From Streptomyces sp. TSRI0107 (GTDB lineage: Bacteria > Actinomycetota > Actinomycetes > Streptomycetales > Streptomycetaceae), in contig NZ_LIVZ01000018.1 in NCBI RefSeq assembly GCF_001905845.1, positions 1-64,000 on the forward strand: 64,000 nucleotides of DNA. The letters run 5' to 3'. Below the pieces are notes generated by a model. That model did not search any database, was not told the origin of the DNA, and was given only the letters and a program-made list of their open reading frames with translations. Positions 33,541 to 42,809 of the stretch are shown piece after piece; position 1 is the first letter of the stretch, and each line of letters starts with the position of its first letter. Made by a program: the position numbers and the translations under genes.

Positions 33541-34650
33541 ATGCCGACGACCGTCACCACCGAACGCCCGACTGCCACCGTGCTCGGGCAGCAGGAGCGC
33601 AAGGTGCTCGCCGCCGTGGGCTGGGGCCTGCGGGACGACGAGATCGGCGCCGCCCTCGGAGTTTCCGAGGGTGCCGTCGCCGAACACCTCGCGCGGATTC
33701 TGGTGAAGCTCGGTCTGCGTGACCGGGCCGCCGCCATCGTCCACGCCTTCGACTGCGGGCTGGTCGTGCCCGGGCGTGGGCCGCGTACGCAGTCGGTGAG
33801 CCCGGTGTCGCGGACCGCCGCCGGCCGGGTGGGTGGGGCCAAGGTGCGGATTTCCTTGCTCGGGCCGCTGCAGGCTTGGCAGGACGGGCGGCCCCTGGAC
33901 CTGGGGCATCCCCGCCAGCAGGCCGTACTGGCGGCGCTGGCACTGGGCACGGGACGGAGCCTCAGCCGGCAGGAACTGCTCGATGACGTGTGGGGAATGG
34001 AGCCGCCGGCAGGGAACGTGGTGCCGGTGTACGTCTACCGGTTACGCAAGGCCCTGCGGGGCGGGGAGGCTGCGGGCGCGGTCATTGAGTTCGCCCGGCG
34101 TGGGTACCAGCTGGTGCCCGGGGCGGTCGACGTGGACGTGGCACGTATGGAGGAACTGGTCACCGTCATCGGGGCGGCGGAGCGGGCGGGGGAACCGGCC
34201 GAGGCGGTCCACCTGTGTGGCCAGGCACTGGAACTGTTTCGCGGGCAGCCTCTGGCCGGTCTGCCCGGGCCGCTCGCGGAACTGGAGCGGCTGCGGCTCA
34301 CCGAGCGCAGGATCGCCATCGTGCAGCGGAAGTTGGAGTGGCAGCTGCGGCTGGGCCAGGACTCGGAAGCGATCGCCGAGCTGTTCGCCCTGTCCGCGGC
34401 GCACCCCCTGAACGAGCCGTTGGCCGCGATGCTGATGCGGGCTCTGTACCGTAACGGGCGGCAGGCCGACGCGTTGACCGTGTTCGACCGCGCCCGCCGC
34501 CGTCTCGCCGACGACCTGGGGGTACCTCCGAGCCGGATGCTGCGGCGGACGCACCAGATGATTCTGTGCGGCGACGAAGCCGGCCTCGGCCTCTCCCCCT
34601 CGGCCGGGCGGCCGCGGGCGCGTCGTCATGGTGCGACGAAACGTCGGTGA
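33541..34650 (+). CDS. LuxR-HTH/SARP fusion transcriptional activator
   Basis: The product has 369 residues in three parts. Residues ~15-75 are a LuxR/GerE helix-turn-helix ('ERKVLAAVGWGLRDDEIGAA', 'EHLARILVKLGLRDRAAA'). Residues ~100-190 are an OmpR-type winged helix as in SARPs ('VRISLLGPLQAWQDGRPLDL', 'VYVYRLRKALRGG'). Residues ~195-345 are the bacterial transcriptional activation domain ('ARMEELVTVIGAAERAGEPA'). ATG 33541 has GGGGAG upstream. SARPs bind direct repeats with 11-bp periodicity, and such repeats occur before three nearby secreted-enzyme operons. Confidence 0.85.
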   Translation: MPTTVTTERPTATVLGQQERKVLAAVGWGLRDDEIGAALGVSEGAVAEHLARILVKLGLRDRAAAIVHAFDCGLVVPGRGPRTQSVSPVSRTAAGRVGGAKVRISLLGPLQAWQDGRPLDLGHPRQQAVLAALALGTGRSLSRQELLDDVWGMEPPAGNVVPVYVYRLRKALRGGEAAGAVIEFARRGYQLVPGAVDVDVARMEELVTVIGAAERAGEPAEAVHLCGQALELFRGQPLAGLPGPLAELERLRLTERRIAIVQRKLEWQLRLGQDSEAIAELFALSAAHPLNEPLAAMLMRALYRNGRQADALTVFDRARRRLADDLGVPPSRMLRRTHQMILCGDEAGLGLSPSAGRPRARRHGATKRR

Positions 34651-34751
34651 CGCGGTCCCGAACAGCGCGGGCGCTTCACCACCTGTCGGCGGCACCGGTT
34701 TTCCGGGCCGACGACAGATGGCGAAGCATTTCGGCCTTGCACCCTCTCCGA

Positions 34752-35417
34752 TTACCAGGAAGCGGGATACCAGGCGCCGTTGTACCACTCCTCGTTGGCG
34801 CTGTCGTTGTGGTGATCCATGTTGAAGTCGTGCGGGTAGTTGTTGACGTGGTTGCCCGGGTACGTCCAAATACCGGCGGACTCGTCACAGACGTAGTCCC
34901 AGTGGCAGATGGTCTTGACCGGCACGTTTCCGAAGAACCTGTCGGCACCGGCGAGCGGGGCACCGACGAAACCGCCGAACGGCACGGCTCCACCATTGGC
35001 TCCGGGCGGGCCCTGGCGCTTGGGGTCCGCGATGAGAATGGCGTTGACGTTGCCGAACGTCATCCAGTTCTCGGTGACCCAGATGTGCACCACTGCGGCG
35101 CCCAGAGAATAGCCACCCATCTTGACGTGCTGGTCCGGACACGCGGCGCGCTGGTTACGTACCAGCCGGTTCAGCTCGTTGACGCCTGCGCGGGCGCTCG
35201 CGCCGTTGGGAATCTGGGTGGGATACCCGACGTGCTGCTGGATGTTGCCGCTGAAGCCGTCGTTGTTCCACGAACTTCCCGTGCCGCCGACAACGATCGT
35301 GTACGTGCCCTCGCAGGAAGCCGCTGTCTGCGCTTGCGCCGCGGATCCCTGCGCCACTGAAAGCCCGGCTGTCAGCACAAGTCCGGCCAGCGCGGCCGCG
35401 AACTTTCTTGCCCGCAT
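34752..35417 (-). CDS. Secreted cutinase-like alpha/beta hydrolase
   Basis: This 221-residue protein has a Sec signal peptide ending 'GSAAQAQTA'. The nucleophile is Ser in 'MGGYSLGAAVVH', with catalytic Asp and His candidates in 'YVCDESAGIW' and 'YPHDFNMDHH'. Four cysteines can form two disulfides. It resembles actinobacterial cutinase/PE-PPE-type esterases that act on lipid or polyester substrates outside the cell. It is divergent from the lysozyme-propeller gene, and the 200-base gap holds one 11-bp-spaced direct repeat for each gene. Confidence 0.75.
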   Translation of the reverse strand: MRARKFAAALAGLVLTAGLSVAQGSAAQAQTAASCEGTYTIVVGGTGSSWNNDGFSGNIQQHVGYPTQIPNGASARAGVNELNRLVRNQRAACPDQHVKMGGYSLGAAVVHIWVTENWMTFGNVNAILIADPKRQGPPGANGGAVPFGGFVGAPLAGADRFFGNVPVKTICHWDYVCDESAGIWTYPGNHVNNYPHDFNMDHHNDSANEEWYNGAWYPASW

Positions 35418-35469
35418 TCCATACTCCCCATCTAGTCGGCCAAGGTCACCGGACGACAGTGACAGCAGC

Positions 35470-35486
35470 CGATGACATCCCGATGA
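35470..35486 (-). promoter_or_regulatory. Direct repeat, putative SARP site (cutinase gene)
   Basis: On the plus strand CGATGA-CATCC-CGATGA; in gene sense TCATCG-GGATG-TCATCG. The hexamers are exactly 11 bases apart. In gene sense the second repeat is followed, 7 bases on, by a -10-like TCACTG, the spacing expected for SARP activation. It is 53 bases upstream of the cutinase start. Confidence 0.6.
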
Positions 35487-35520
35487 AACCCAAATCCTGA
35501 GGCCGGGGTGGAGGCCCGTT

Positions 35521-35537
35521 CCATCGGGATTTCATCG
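35521..35537 (+). promoter_or_regulatory. Direct repeat, putative SARP site (PLL gene)
   Basis: CCATCG-GGATT-TCATCG, hexamers 11 bases apart, in the same orientation relative to its gene as the cutinase site. The -10-like CTACCG begins 8 bases after the second repeat. It is 80 bases upstream of the start at 35618. Confidence 0.6.
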
Positions 35538-35617
35538 GCGCCCTCTACCGTCGGCCGCCGATCCCCTGAATCAGCTGAATTCCGCCGACTTCACTTCACA
35601 ACGGAGGGGTACACACA

Positions 35618-37279
35618 GTGGCAAGAACCGGCTTACATCGGGTGTTCACCAGACTGGCCGTCGTGGCCGGCATCTGGGCGTTGGTCATCGGGATGACCGC
35701 CTCGGTCGCCGTCGCGCAACCCGGGCCCGTTCCGGACCCGGGCGACGACCGCTCGGGCGTGTCCCGGTACTTCAGTGGCCCTGAGGGGTTCGCCATTCCG
35801 ACCGTGCCATGTGATCCGGCCGGCCCGTCACCCACCGACGCAATCATGGCCGACCAACTCAACCCGCAGCTGCACGCGAAGATGGCCGGCTACCTCAACG
35901 CGTACAAGATCTCCTGCGCGAGGATGGTCACGCAGGCGGTGAAGGACCGGGGACTCAACCCGCGAGCCGCGACGATCGCCATCGCCACGATCATCGTGGA
36001 GAGCAGCATGAACAACTACTCCCAGCCCGTCGACCACACCAGCGTGGGGCTGTTCCAGCAGCAGGACTGGTGGGGCAGCCGGGAACAGCGTCTGAACCCG
36101 ACCTATGCCACCAACGCCTTCCTCGACGCGATGGAACGGGTGTATGAGGGCGGGTCGTGGAACGACGCGCCGATCGGCGAGGTGTGCTGGCGTGTCCAGC
36201 AACCGCGGGAGGATCTGCGCCACCTGTACGGGATCGAGGCGGACGACGCCGCACTCATCGCCAACGCGCTGTGGGCCGGCACGGGCAGCGGCCCGAAGCA
36301 CCCGTACGCCTCGGGCCGTGTGGTGTCGGGCCGGTCCGCGGACGGGCGGCTGGAGGCCTTCGCCGCCGGCGCAGACGGCGTGTACCACTCGTGGCAGACC
36401 GCGGTGAACGGCGCCTGGTCGCAGTGGCGGTTCGCGGGCGGTCCGCGCAACGCGCAGCTGGCGGTGGCGTCCAACGCGGACGGCCGGCTGGAGGTGTTCG
36501 CGCTGTCGGACACCACGTTCGACCACATGTGGCAGACCGCGCCGAGTGCGGGTTGGTCCGGTTGGCAGAACTTCGGCACCGGTGGATACCGGCTGGCGGC
36601 GGGCAACAACGCCGACGGCCGTATCGAGGTGTTCGCCTCCAACGCCAACGGCGTCTTCCACCGCTGGCAGACCGCGCCCAGCAGTGGCTGGGCCGGGTGG
36701 GAAGGCGTCGTCGGCGGCCCGGCCAATTCGCGCCTCGCCATGGAGAACGCACCCGATGGACGACTCGAGGTGTTCGCGCTGTCCGACTCGACGTTCAAGC
36801 ACCTGTACCAGACGGGTGTGAACGGCGGTTGGTCGGCCTGGGAGGACTTCGGCGGCGGCGGCCACGACGTCACGGCCAGCTACAACCAGGACGGCAGGCT
36901 CGAGGTGTTCGCCTCCAACGCCAACGGTGTGTTCCACCGCTGGCAGACCAGCCCGACCACGTGGTCGGAGTGGACGGGCACCGGCGGCGTCTCCAACGCC
37001 GAGCTGACCACGTCACGGTCGGTCGACGGCCGGGTCGAGGTGTTCGCGATCAACGCCACCACCGCGAGCCACTCCTGGCAGACCGGCCCGAACGCGGCGT
37101 ACTCGCAGTGGGAGACCTTCGGTGGCGGCGGCACCGAGATCGGTGCGAGCAACAACGCCGACGGTCGCATCGAGGTGTTCGGCACCAGCCATGCCGGTGT
37201 CTACCACCGGTGGCAGACCGGGTTCGTCACATGGTCGGAATGGGCCTGGCTGAACGATTCGGGCCCCGCGATCAACTAG
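35618..37279 (+). CDS. Secreted lysozyme-like/PLL-type beta-propeller protein
   Basis: The product has 553 residues. A signal peptide (to about 33, 'SVAVAQPG') is followed by a lysozyme/transglycosylase-like domain (~75-215) with the candidate catalytic Glu in 'TIIVESSMNNYSQPVDH' and 'TSVGLFQQQDWWG'. Residues ~225-550 hold about seven repeats of the type 'ADGRLEVFA...HxWQT..xGWSxW', the pattern of PLL-family lectin propellers that bind fucosylated or other glycans. GTG 35618 has GGAGGGG nine bases upstream. It is predicted to bind and cut cell-wall or glycan material outside the cell. Confidence 0.78.
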   Translation: MARTGLHRVFTRLAVVAGIWALVIGMTASVAVAQPGPVPDPGDDRSGVSRYFSGPEGFAIPTVPCDPAGPSPTDAIMADQLNPQLHAKMAGYLNAYKISCARMVTQAVKDRGLNPRAATIAIATIIVESSMNNYSQPVDHTSVGLFQQQDWWGSREQRLNPTYATNAFLDAMERVYEGGSWNDAPIGEVCWRVQQPREDLRHLYGIEADDAALIANALWAGTGSGPKHPYASGRVVSGRSADGRLEAFAAGADGVYHSWQTAVNGAWSQWRFAGGPRNAQLAVASNADGRLEVFALSDTTFDHMWQTAPSAGWSGWQNFGTGGYRLAAGNNADGRIEVFASNANGVFHRWQTAPSSGWAGWEGVVGGPANSRLAMENAPDGRLEVFALSDSTFKHLYQTGVNGGWSAWEDFGGGGHDVTASYNQDGRLEVFASNANGVFHRWQTSPTTWSEWTGTGGVSNAELTTSRSVDGRVEVFAINATTASHSWQTGPNAAYSQWETFGGGGTEIGASNNADGRIEVFGTSHAGVYHRWQTGFVTWSEWAWLNDSGPAIN

Positions 37280-37324
37280 GGGGTGCTCGCCTCGCGGCGT
37301 GGTCGGACTGGGTCGTGGAGAGGT

Positions 37325-37876
37325 TCAGGGGCGCTGCAGCCACGTCGTGTACCAAGCGCGGAAACCAGGGCTCGTGGGGGTGAAGCCGCCCCAGTCCGGG
37401 TCGATCCGCCAGATCTCGCCCGCGTGCCGGCCGGTCAGGATCAGACGGATGTACATGCCGCAGCCCTCTTCGGCCAGCATGAGCGTGCCCGGGGTCAGGT
37501 CACCGGTCGGTACGTTGACCCGGCCGGCCAGGGGTTCGGTGAGAGGAAACGGCGCGGCGAGCCGCCCGGGCAGCCGGTCTTCGGCCCACTCGTCGTCCAC
37601 GGCCCAGTCGTCGTCGGCCTCCGCGCGCGGACGGGTCAACGGCATCAACCCATGGGCGGGGCCTGCGGGACCGTTGCCCACCCGCGCGACGAAGGAGCGG
37701 TACTCGGCCGGCAGGTCGATGCCGTGGGCGTCTTCGAACGTCCTGATCTCCGCCTCCGGCAGCGGGGGCTCCAACACGTACCGATGCGTGGCCGCCCCAA
37801 AGCGCGCCTGCTCCGGGTCCCGCGCCGCCAGCTCCCGTATCCGGGCACGCACGCCTCCCTCGTCCCAGCTCTCCAC
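37325..37876 (-). CDS. SMI1/KNR4 (SUKH) family protein
   Basis: The 183-residue soluble protein has the SUKH pattern: 'PPLPEAEIRTFEDAHGIDLP' then 'AEYRSFVARVGNGPAGPAHG', and a C-terminal 'AGEIWRIDPDWGGFTP'. SUKH proteins are often immunity proteins against polymorphic toxins, though many free-standing ones have no known role. No toxin gene lies beside it; the nearest Rhs fragment is over 5 kb away. It faces the lysozyme-propeller gene convergently. Confidence 0.82.
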   Translation of the reverse strand: MESWDEGGVRARIRELAARDPEQARFGAATHRYVLEPPLPEAEIRTFEDAHGIDLPAEYRSFVARVGNGPAGPAHGLMPLTRPRAEADDDWAVDDEWAEDRLPGRLAAPFPLTEPLAGRVNVPTGDLTPGTLMLAEEGCGMYIRLILTGRHAGEIWRIDPDWGGFTPTSPGFRAWYTTWLQRP

Positions 37877-37904
37877 CCGGCGAGCCTAACAACCCGGAGT
37901 GGTC

Positions 37905-38690
37905 GACCGAATCGCCGATGGCGTGCTGTGCTCCGGCGTCAGTGGACTTCGTACGCCCGGGCGAGTACGCCACGGTCGTGGCCATGGCCCGGCGCAGTAC
38001 GGGCCGGGGGGAGGCGTCGGCGTCCTTGAGGAGACAGGCGGACGGTGGCTGTTCCGGTGTAGCGGCGTGCCCGGATATCGTCGAGGTAGGAGGTCCAGTA
38101 CGCGCCCAGGTCGAAGTCGGGCGGGCGGTCGAACCGCTCGTCGCCGAGCACCGCGTCGAGGACCTGGGAGACGCGGTAGCTCGCCGTCCGTTATCCGTGG
38201 CGGCCACGACGTACCAGGTCCCGGACTTGAGTACGAGGCCGAAGGGACGGAGGCGGCGATCCACCTCCTGCGGCGCCCGCCATCGGCGGTAGCGCACGTC
38301 CACCACCCGCTGGGTGAGCACCGCGTCGACGAACAGGGGCGGATACGGCGTCGGCTCGGGTTCCCGGTACCAGCCGGGAGCGTCCAGGTGGAACACCTCC
38401 GCGGTACGCGCCGCCTCCTCGCGCGGCCCCGCCGGCAGTGCGGCCATCAACTTCAGGCGTGCCGCCGTCACCTCGGCCGCGAGCCCCAGGTCGGCGGCGG
38501 GTCCGGCAGCCCGGCGAAGAACAACGCCCGCGCCTCGCTCTCGCTCAACCCGGTCAGCCGGGTGCGGTAGCCGTCGAGCAGCCGGTAGCCGCCTTTGCGG
38601 CCCGGCTCGGCGTAGACCGGGAATCCGGCGGCCTGGAGGCGCGCCAGGTCGCGGTAGCCACCGTGTGGTCCTGCCGCCCCGGAGAGCACA
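37905..38690 (-). pseudogene. HTH/WYL-domain regulator, multiply frameshifted
   Basis: Pieces of one WYL regulator occur in different minus frames. The helix-turn-helix end is 'RDLARLQAAGFPVYAEPGRK' with 'GGYRL'. The middle is 'VEDVRYRRW'-like 'RVVDVRYRRWRAPQEVDRRL' with 'PFGLVLKSGTWYVVAATDN' (WYL domain). A later segment is 'RPPDFDLGAYWTSYLDDIRA'. At least two frameshifts are needed to join them, the N-terminal helix is missing and the C-terminus is lost near 37910. Confidence 0.65.
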
Positions 38691-39103
38691 GTGGTGCCGC
38701 ACTGATCCGAGACAGTGTGCTGCCCGTGCTGCCTGAGACGGGGCCCGCGCCACTCGCCCTCCTGGCCACCGAACCAGCGTCCAACACCTTCCCCAGGCTT
38801 CCGGTGCGCACCGGAGAGTACGTCGCCGTGCTCTTCGCCTCGTACCCCGACGAGCGCGCGCACCGCCGGCACCTCGCCGCCATCCAGGCCCACCCCTCGC
38901 GCGCGACGAGATCCTGCCGGGCATCGAACGAGCACAGACGGCAGCTTCCCGAACGCTCCGGCCGGCGCCCACCGGCCGCTCGCTCCTCTCCTGACGCCGC
39001 CTCCAGCCCGGCCCGTACGCGACGAAGGCGCCCGCCGTCGGCCCCCGGACCGCACGAGCGGTGGACGGGGGCCGACGGGCGGGCGCCTGAACGTGCGGGA
39101 GCG

Positions 39104-40189
39104 TCAGGCGGCGAAGGACCTCTCCAGGCGCGGGATCAGGTCCCGGAGGTCCTGTTCCCAGCAGCCGGCGTTGTGGCCGCCGTTGCACTGGGTGCCCCAG
39201 CCGGAGCCGTCGCCGTAGTTGACGTAGTAGTAGGACATGCCCAGGGCGTCCATGCTGGCCTTGACGTTCTTGGCCGCGCCCGCGACCCAGAACTCCGGCT
39301 CCAGCGGTGAGCCGCCTCCGTCGCCCACGTAGATGGAGACTCCGACTCCGCCCTTGGCGAGCCTGTCCATGTGCTGCGACGGGTCGACCTCGTTCCAGCG
39401 CCAGTCGGCGTTGAACACCGGGTACGGCGAACCGAACGCCGCGTCACTGTCCACCGCGGGCTTGTACGGGGATTCGTTGGGGTCGCAGGATCCGGACGAG
39501 GAGCCGCAGATCGCACCGGTCGCGTCGATGAGGGAGGCGACGACGGCGAACCGCAGGTCCATGGACCGGGCCGAGAAGTCGATGTCTCCCGACAGGGACG
39601 CGGTCTGGCTGAACAGGTCGGGACGGGCCTGGGCGTAGTGGAAGGCTCCGAAGCCGCCCATGGAGACGCCGGCGATGGCCCTCGCCTTCTTGGTGGCGAT
39701 GGTGCGAAGGTTCGCGTCGATGAACGGGATCACCTGCTTGAGGTGGAAGTTCTCCCAGTTCTGGGCACCGGCCGCGGTCTTCTGGTTGAGCCAGTTGGCG
39801 TACCAGCCCCGTGCGCCGCCGTCCGGGATGACCGTGATCATCTGGTCCGAGATGGTCAGGGCAGGGTAGTTCTGCTGGATCGGGTCGTCGGGCGATCCGT
39901 GCAGGAAGTACAGCACGGGGTAGCGCCTGCCCGGGTCGTCGTAGTAGCCGCTCGGCAGAATGATCTTGATGTGCTGCTCACCCGCGACCTCGGGCGTGGT
40001 CACGGTGAGGTGGAAGTTGGTGGCGGTTCCTTGCGCCGTGCCGACCTGGGTCAGACCGAAGCCGTTCGTCATCGGCGGCGGCGTGGTGCCGCCGTCGGCC
40101 GCCTGCGCCGAAGCCACCGGCGCGACCATGGCCACGGCGGCGATCATCCACGCCACCGCCAGTCGCCACCAGTTCGATCTCCTTGTCAC
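39104..40189 (-). CDS. Secreted esterase (esterase D/Ag85-like)
   Basis: This 361-residue protein begins with a signal peptide (ending 'APVASAQAADGG') and a mature alpha/beta-hydrolase domain. The nucleophile elbow is 'AIAGVSMGGFGAFHYA'; 'YPVLYFLHGSPDD' is the oxyanion region and 'CNGGHNAGCWEQD' supplies the likely catalytic His. It matches the S-formylglutathione hydrolase/antigen-85-type esterase group. GTG 40189 has GGGGG upstream. It follows the acylase by 41 bases on the same strand, so it is probably cotranscribed from the acylase promoter. Confidence 0.85.
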   Translation of the reverse strand: MTRRSNWWRLAVAWMIAAVAMVAPVASAQAADGGTTPPPMTNGFGLTQVGTAQGTATNFHLTVTTPEVAGEQHIKIILPSGYYDDPGRRYPVLYFLHGSPDDPIQQNYPALTISDQMITVIPDGGARGWYANWLNQKTAAGAQNWENFHLKQVIPFIDANLRTIATKKARAIAGVSMGGFGAFHYAQARPDLFSQTASLSGDIDFSARSMDLRFAVVASLIDATGAICGSSSGSCDPNESPYKPAVDSDAAFGSPYPVFNADWRWNEVDPSQHMDRLAKGGVGVSIYVGDGGGSPLEPEFWVAGAAKNVKASMDALGMSYYYVNYGDGSGWGTQCNGGHNAGCWEQDLRDLIPRLERSFAA

Positions 40190-40230
40190 AGCGTGCCCCC
40201 TGGTGAGTCTCGTGAGTGTTATCGGCATGC

Positions 40231-42750
40231 TCAGTCCAGAACCTTGATCCGCAACTCCGGTGAGGCCGCGATCTGCTCCTCGGTGAACCGCTCGGTCACC
40301 CATTGGCCCGCCGAGAAGAGTTTGGTCTGATCGGCATAGTGCGGTGAGTTCGGGTCGGCCGACTGGGAGTAGGCCATGACGGAGTACGCCTCGGGCGGTC
40401 CGTCGGTGGTGAACCGCACCTGCTGGATGAAGCTGGAGCCGAAGACGATGTCCAGCTTTCCGTCGACCTGGCCGGGAGTGATCACGTTCAGTACGCCCAG
40501 TTCGCCGATCGAGCCGTGGATCGGGATCTGCTCTTGGCCGCGCGTGACCTTCTGGATGTCCGACAGTGGCGCGTTCAGCGGGACGCCCGCCTTGCGCAGC
40601 GCGTGGACTGCCCGGGCCAGCGCGTCGCGGACGGCGGAGTTGCCGGAATCAAGCGAGTTGGGCGTGTGGACCGGGTCCTTGGGGTCGAATGCGACCCGCC
40701 ACGGCAGTTTGTCGATCGACTGGCCGCCTTGCAGGCGGACCCAGAAGTTCGCGAACAGCCAGGATCCCCGGCTGTCCGCCGTGTAGTTGTGGTCCTTCCA
40801 GGCGGCCAGGATCGGGCATGCCTCGCTCACGTTGACGAGGTTGCCGTCCACCAGGACGAGCCCGAAGGGGGCGCCTTGGCAGGCCTCCACCGTCGCGTTG
40901 AGGGTCAGGTCGGCCGCCCTGCTGTTGTCGGCGAACAGCAACTTGCCCATGGTCTCCGGTGTGAAGCCCTTGCCCGGCAGGCCGTCGGTGCCGTTGATCC
41001 GGTTCCGCGCGGTCAGGATCAGCTCCTGGGTCCGCAGCGACCTGGGCGTCGCGGCGTCGCCCATCACCTGGGGGAAGGACAGCGGCTGCTCGGGGTTGGC
41101 CAGCCAGGCGCTGTCGTTGGCGTTGCCCGCGAAGTCGGACCGGATGAGGCGCGGCTGCTTGTGCGGGGCCAGCAGCCCTGGCGCGACCGCGTTCGGGTCG
41201 TTGGGCCAGTCGCACTCGCTGCGCTTGCCGTCGAAGATCGAGACGGGCGGCACGTTCGACGGCCGCAGCCCCGGGTTGAACAGCAGCTGACCGGTCATGG
41301 TGAGGCACGACGTGGCGTGCTCGTCGGTGATGTTCGGGGTGGCCTGGATGTCCGCGTACAGGGCGTTGCCCTTGCGGTCGGAGGCGACGGTGTTGAAGAA
41401 GGGGACGCCCTGCGTGGTCTCCAGGGTGTTCACGACGTCGTGGACGTCCTTGGCCTGGTCCAGGCGGAACCAGGTGTTCAGCGCCCGCAGGTTGTCCATG
41501 TTCACGTCGCGCACCGCGTGCGCGCTGACGACCCAGGGCAGGGAGATGCCCTGGATCGAGGTGGTGATCGGTCCGTAGCGGGTGGACCACAGGGTTCTGG
41601 TGACCCTGCGGATCGAGCCGTCGGCGTTGCGCACGTCGACACCGACCTGCTGCGAGGTCATCTGCTCCCATTTACCGTCGACGAGGTACTTGGTCGGGTT
41701 CAGCGGATCCACCTGCACGTCGAACAGTCCGAAGGGAGCGACGGTGGCGACAGTGTGGCTCCAGGCGACGTTGTCGTTGTAGCCGATGTTCACCGCGGGG
41801 AGTCCGAGCAGACTGGCCCCGGAGACGTTGAGCTTTCCCGGGATCGTCAGGTGGCTCTGCCACATCCGGTTCTTGCCCTGCCACGGGAAGTGCGGGTTGG
41901 CCAGCAGCATGCTGGTGCCGCCGGACACGCCCTGCGACCCCACCGCCAGGGCGTTGCTGCCCATGCCCTGCTGGTGGCTCGCCGCCATCGCGTCGCTGAT
42001 CTTCTTCGCGGTCTCGGCGGCCTTCGCCTTCGCGGCCTTCGAGGTCTTCGGGGTCTTCGGGGTCTGCGCGGCCGCCTCGGGTGAGGAGGCCGGCGGCGCG
42101 GCGGCCGACGCGCCCGGGGGCGTGGCGTTCACCATGCCGTCCAGCAGCGCGTCGGCGCTGCCCATGATGATCTCGGCGTGCGCGTGCCGGTAGACGTCCA
42201 GCTCCGTGATCGGCCGCACCCAGGCGGCACCACGGCAGGCCGGGTCGGTGATGTTGTTCACGCCCGTCTCGGACAGGTACCGGTTGTATCCCTGGACGTA
42301 GCCGCGGATGGCCTCTTTCACCTCCGGCTCCGGCCCGTTGGGGGCGGGCAGGGCGAGCAGCCGCTCCACCACCCCGTTGTCCTTGATCCGTTGGAAGTAC
42401 AGGTCGCTGTTGAGATTGGTGGTGGTGTTCTGGTCCTTGCCGGGGCTCGTCTTGCCATCGGGTCCCAGGTGGCGTGAGCGCTGGGCGTTGACCATCAGAT
42501 AGGTGTCGGCCAGGGTGCAGATGTTGTCCTTGGCCGCCGCGTATCCGTAGCCCGTTCCGAGGCCCTCCCAGTCGGAGGCGGTGATGTGCGGGATTCCGTA
42601 CTCGGTGTAACGGATCGTCGGCTTGTCCGGCCCCGGTTCGGCGGCGGCCGCTCCGGTGGCCGCGGGCCCGGTGACCGCCGTCGTGCTCATCACCGCCGCT
42701 GCGGCCGCGACCGCCATCGGCAGCCCCGCTCTGTGTCTCCTCCGCGCCAT
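40231..42750 (-). CDS. Penicillin acylase-family secreted acylase
   Basis: This 839-residue precursor of the Ntn-hydrolase class has a signal peptide, an alpha chain ('TEYGIPHITASDWEGLGTGY'), a ~40-residue Ala/Lys/Pro-rich spacer (~210-250) and the autocleavage site Gly264-Ser265 in 'HQQGMGSNALAVG'. Ser265 becomes the beta-chain nucleophile. 'GYNDNVAWSHTVA' carries the oxyanion Asn region. The pattern is closest to aculeacin-A acylase and AhlM-type N-acyl-homoserine lactone acylases, which cleave long acyl amides. A direct repeat of the putative SARP type lies 60 bases upstream. Confidence 0.88.
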   Translation of the reverse strand: MARRRHRAGLPMAVAAAAAVMSTTAVTGPAATGAAAAEPGPDKPTIRYTEYGIPHITASDWEGLGTGYGYAAAKDNICTLADTYLMVNAQRSRHLGPDGKTSPGKDQNTTTNLNSDLYFQRIKDNGVVERLLALPAPNGPEPEVKEAIRGYVQGYNRYLSETGVNNITDPACRGAAWVRPITELDVYRHAHAEIIMGSADALLDGMVNATPPGASAAAPPASSPEAAAQTPKTPKTSKAAKAKAAETAKKISDAMAASHQQGMGSNALAVGSQGVSGGTSMLLANPHFPWQGKNRMWQSHLTIPGKLNVSGASLLGLPAVNIGYNDNVAWSHTVATVAPFGLFDVQVDPLNPTKYLVDGKWEQMTSQQVGVDVRNADGSIRRVTRTLWSTRYGPITTSIQGISLPWVVSAHAVRDVNMDNLRALNTWFRLDQAKDVHDVVNTLETTQGVPFFNTVASDRKGNALYADIQATPNITDEHATSCLTMTGQLLFNPGLRPSNVPPVSIFDGKRSECDWPNDPNAVAPGLLAPHKQPRLIRSDFAGNANDSAWLANPEQPLSFPQVMGDAATPRSLRTQELILTARNRINGTDGLPGKGFTPETMGKLLFADNSRAADLTLNATVEACQGAPFGLVLVDGNLVNVSEACPILAAWKDHNYTADSRGSWLFANFWVRLQGGQSIDKLPWRVAFDPKDPVHTPNSLDSGNSAVRDALARAVHALRKAGVPLNAPLSDIQKVTRGQEQIPIHGSIGELGVLNVITPGQVDGKLDIVFGSSFIQQVRFTTDGPPEAYSVMAYSQSADPNSPHYADQTKLFSAGQWVTERFTEEQIAASPELRIKVLD

Positions 42751-42809
42751 CGAGCCGTCCTTCCCCTGTCCACAGGCCGTCGTCTGAACGCGGCCACGCT
42801 AGGGAGGAC

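Noticed and set aside
36300..37250. Regular ~140-base periodic repeats, considered as a DNA repeat array
   Set aside because: The periodicity is that of protein propeller blades with varied codons; no conserved nucleotide repeat-spacer pattern as in CRISPR.
42000..42070. Short GGTCTTCGGGG-type DNA repeats
   Set aside because: They encode the Lys/Ala/Pro/Thr-rich spacer of the acylase precursor, so no separate element is needed.
40516..42084. 522-codon plus-strand open frame over the acylase gene
   Set aside because: Antisense shadow of the penicillin-acylase gene, whose Ser265 site and family motifs are intact.
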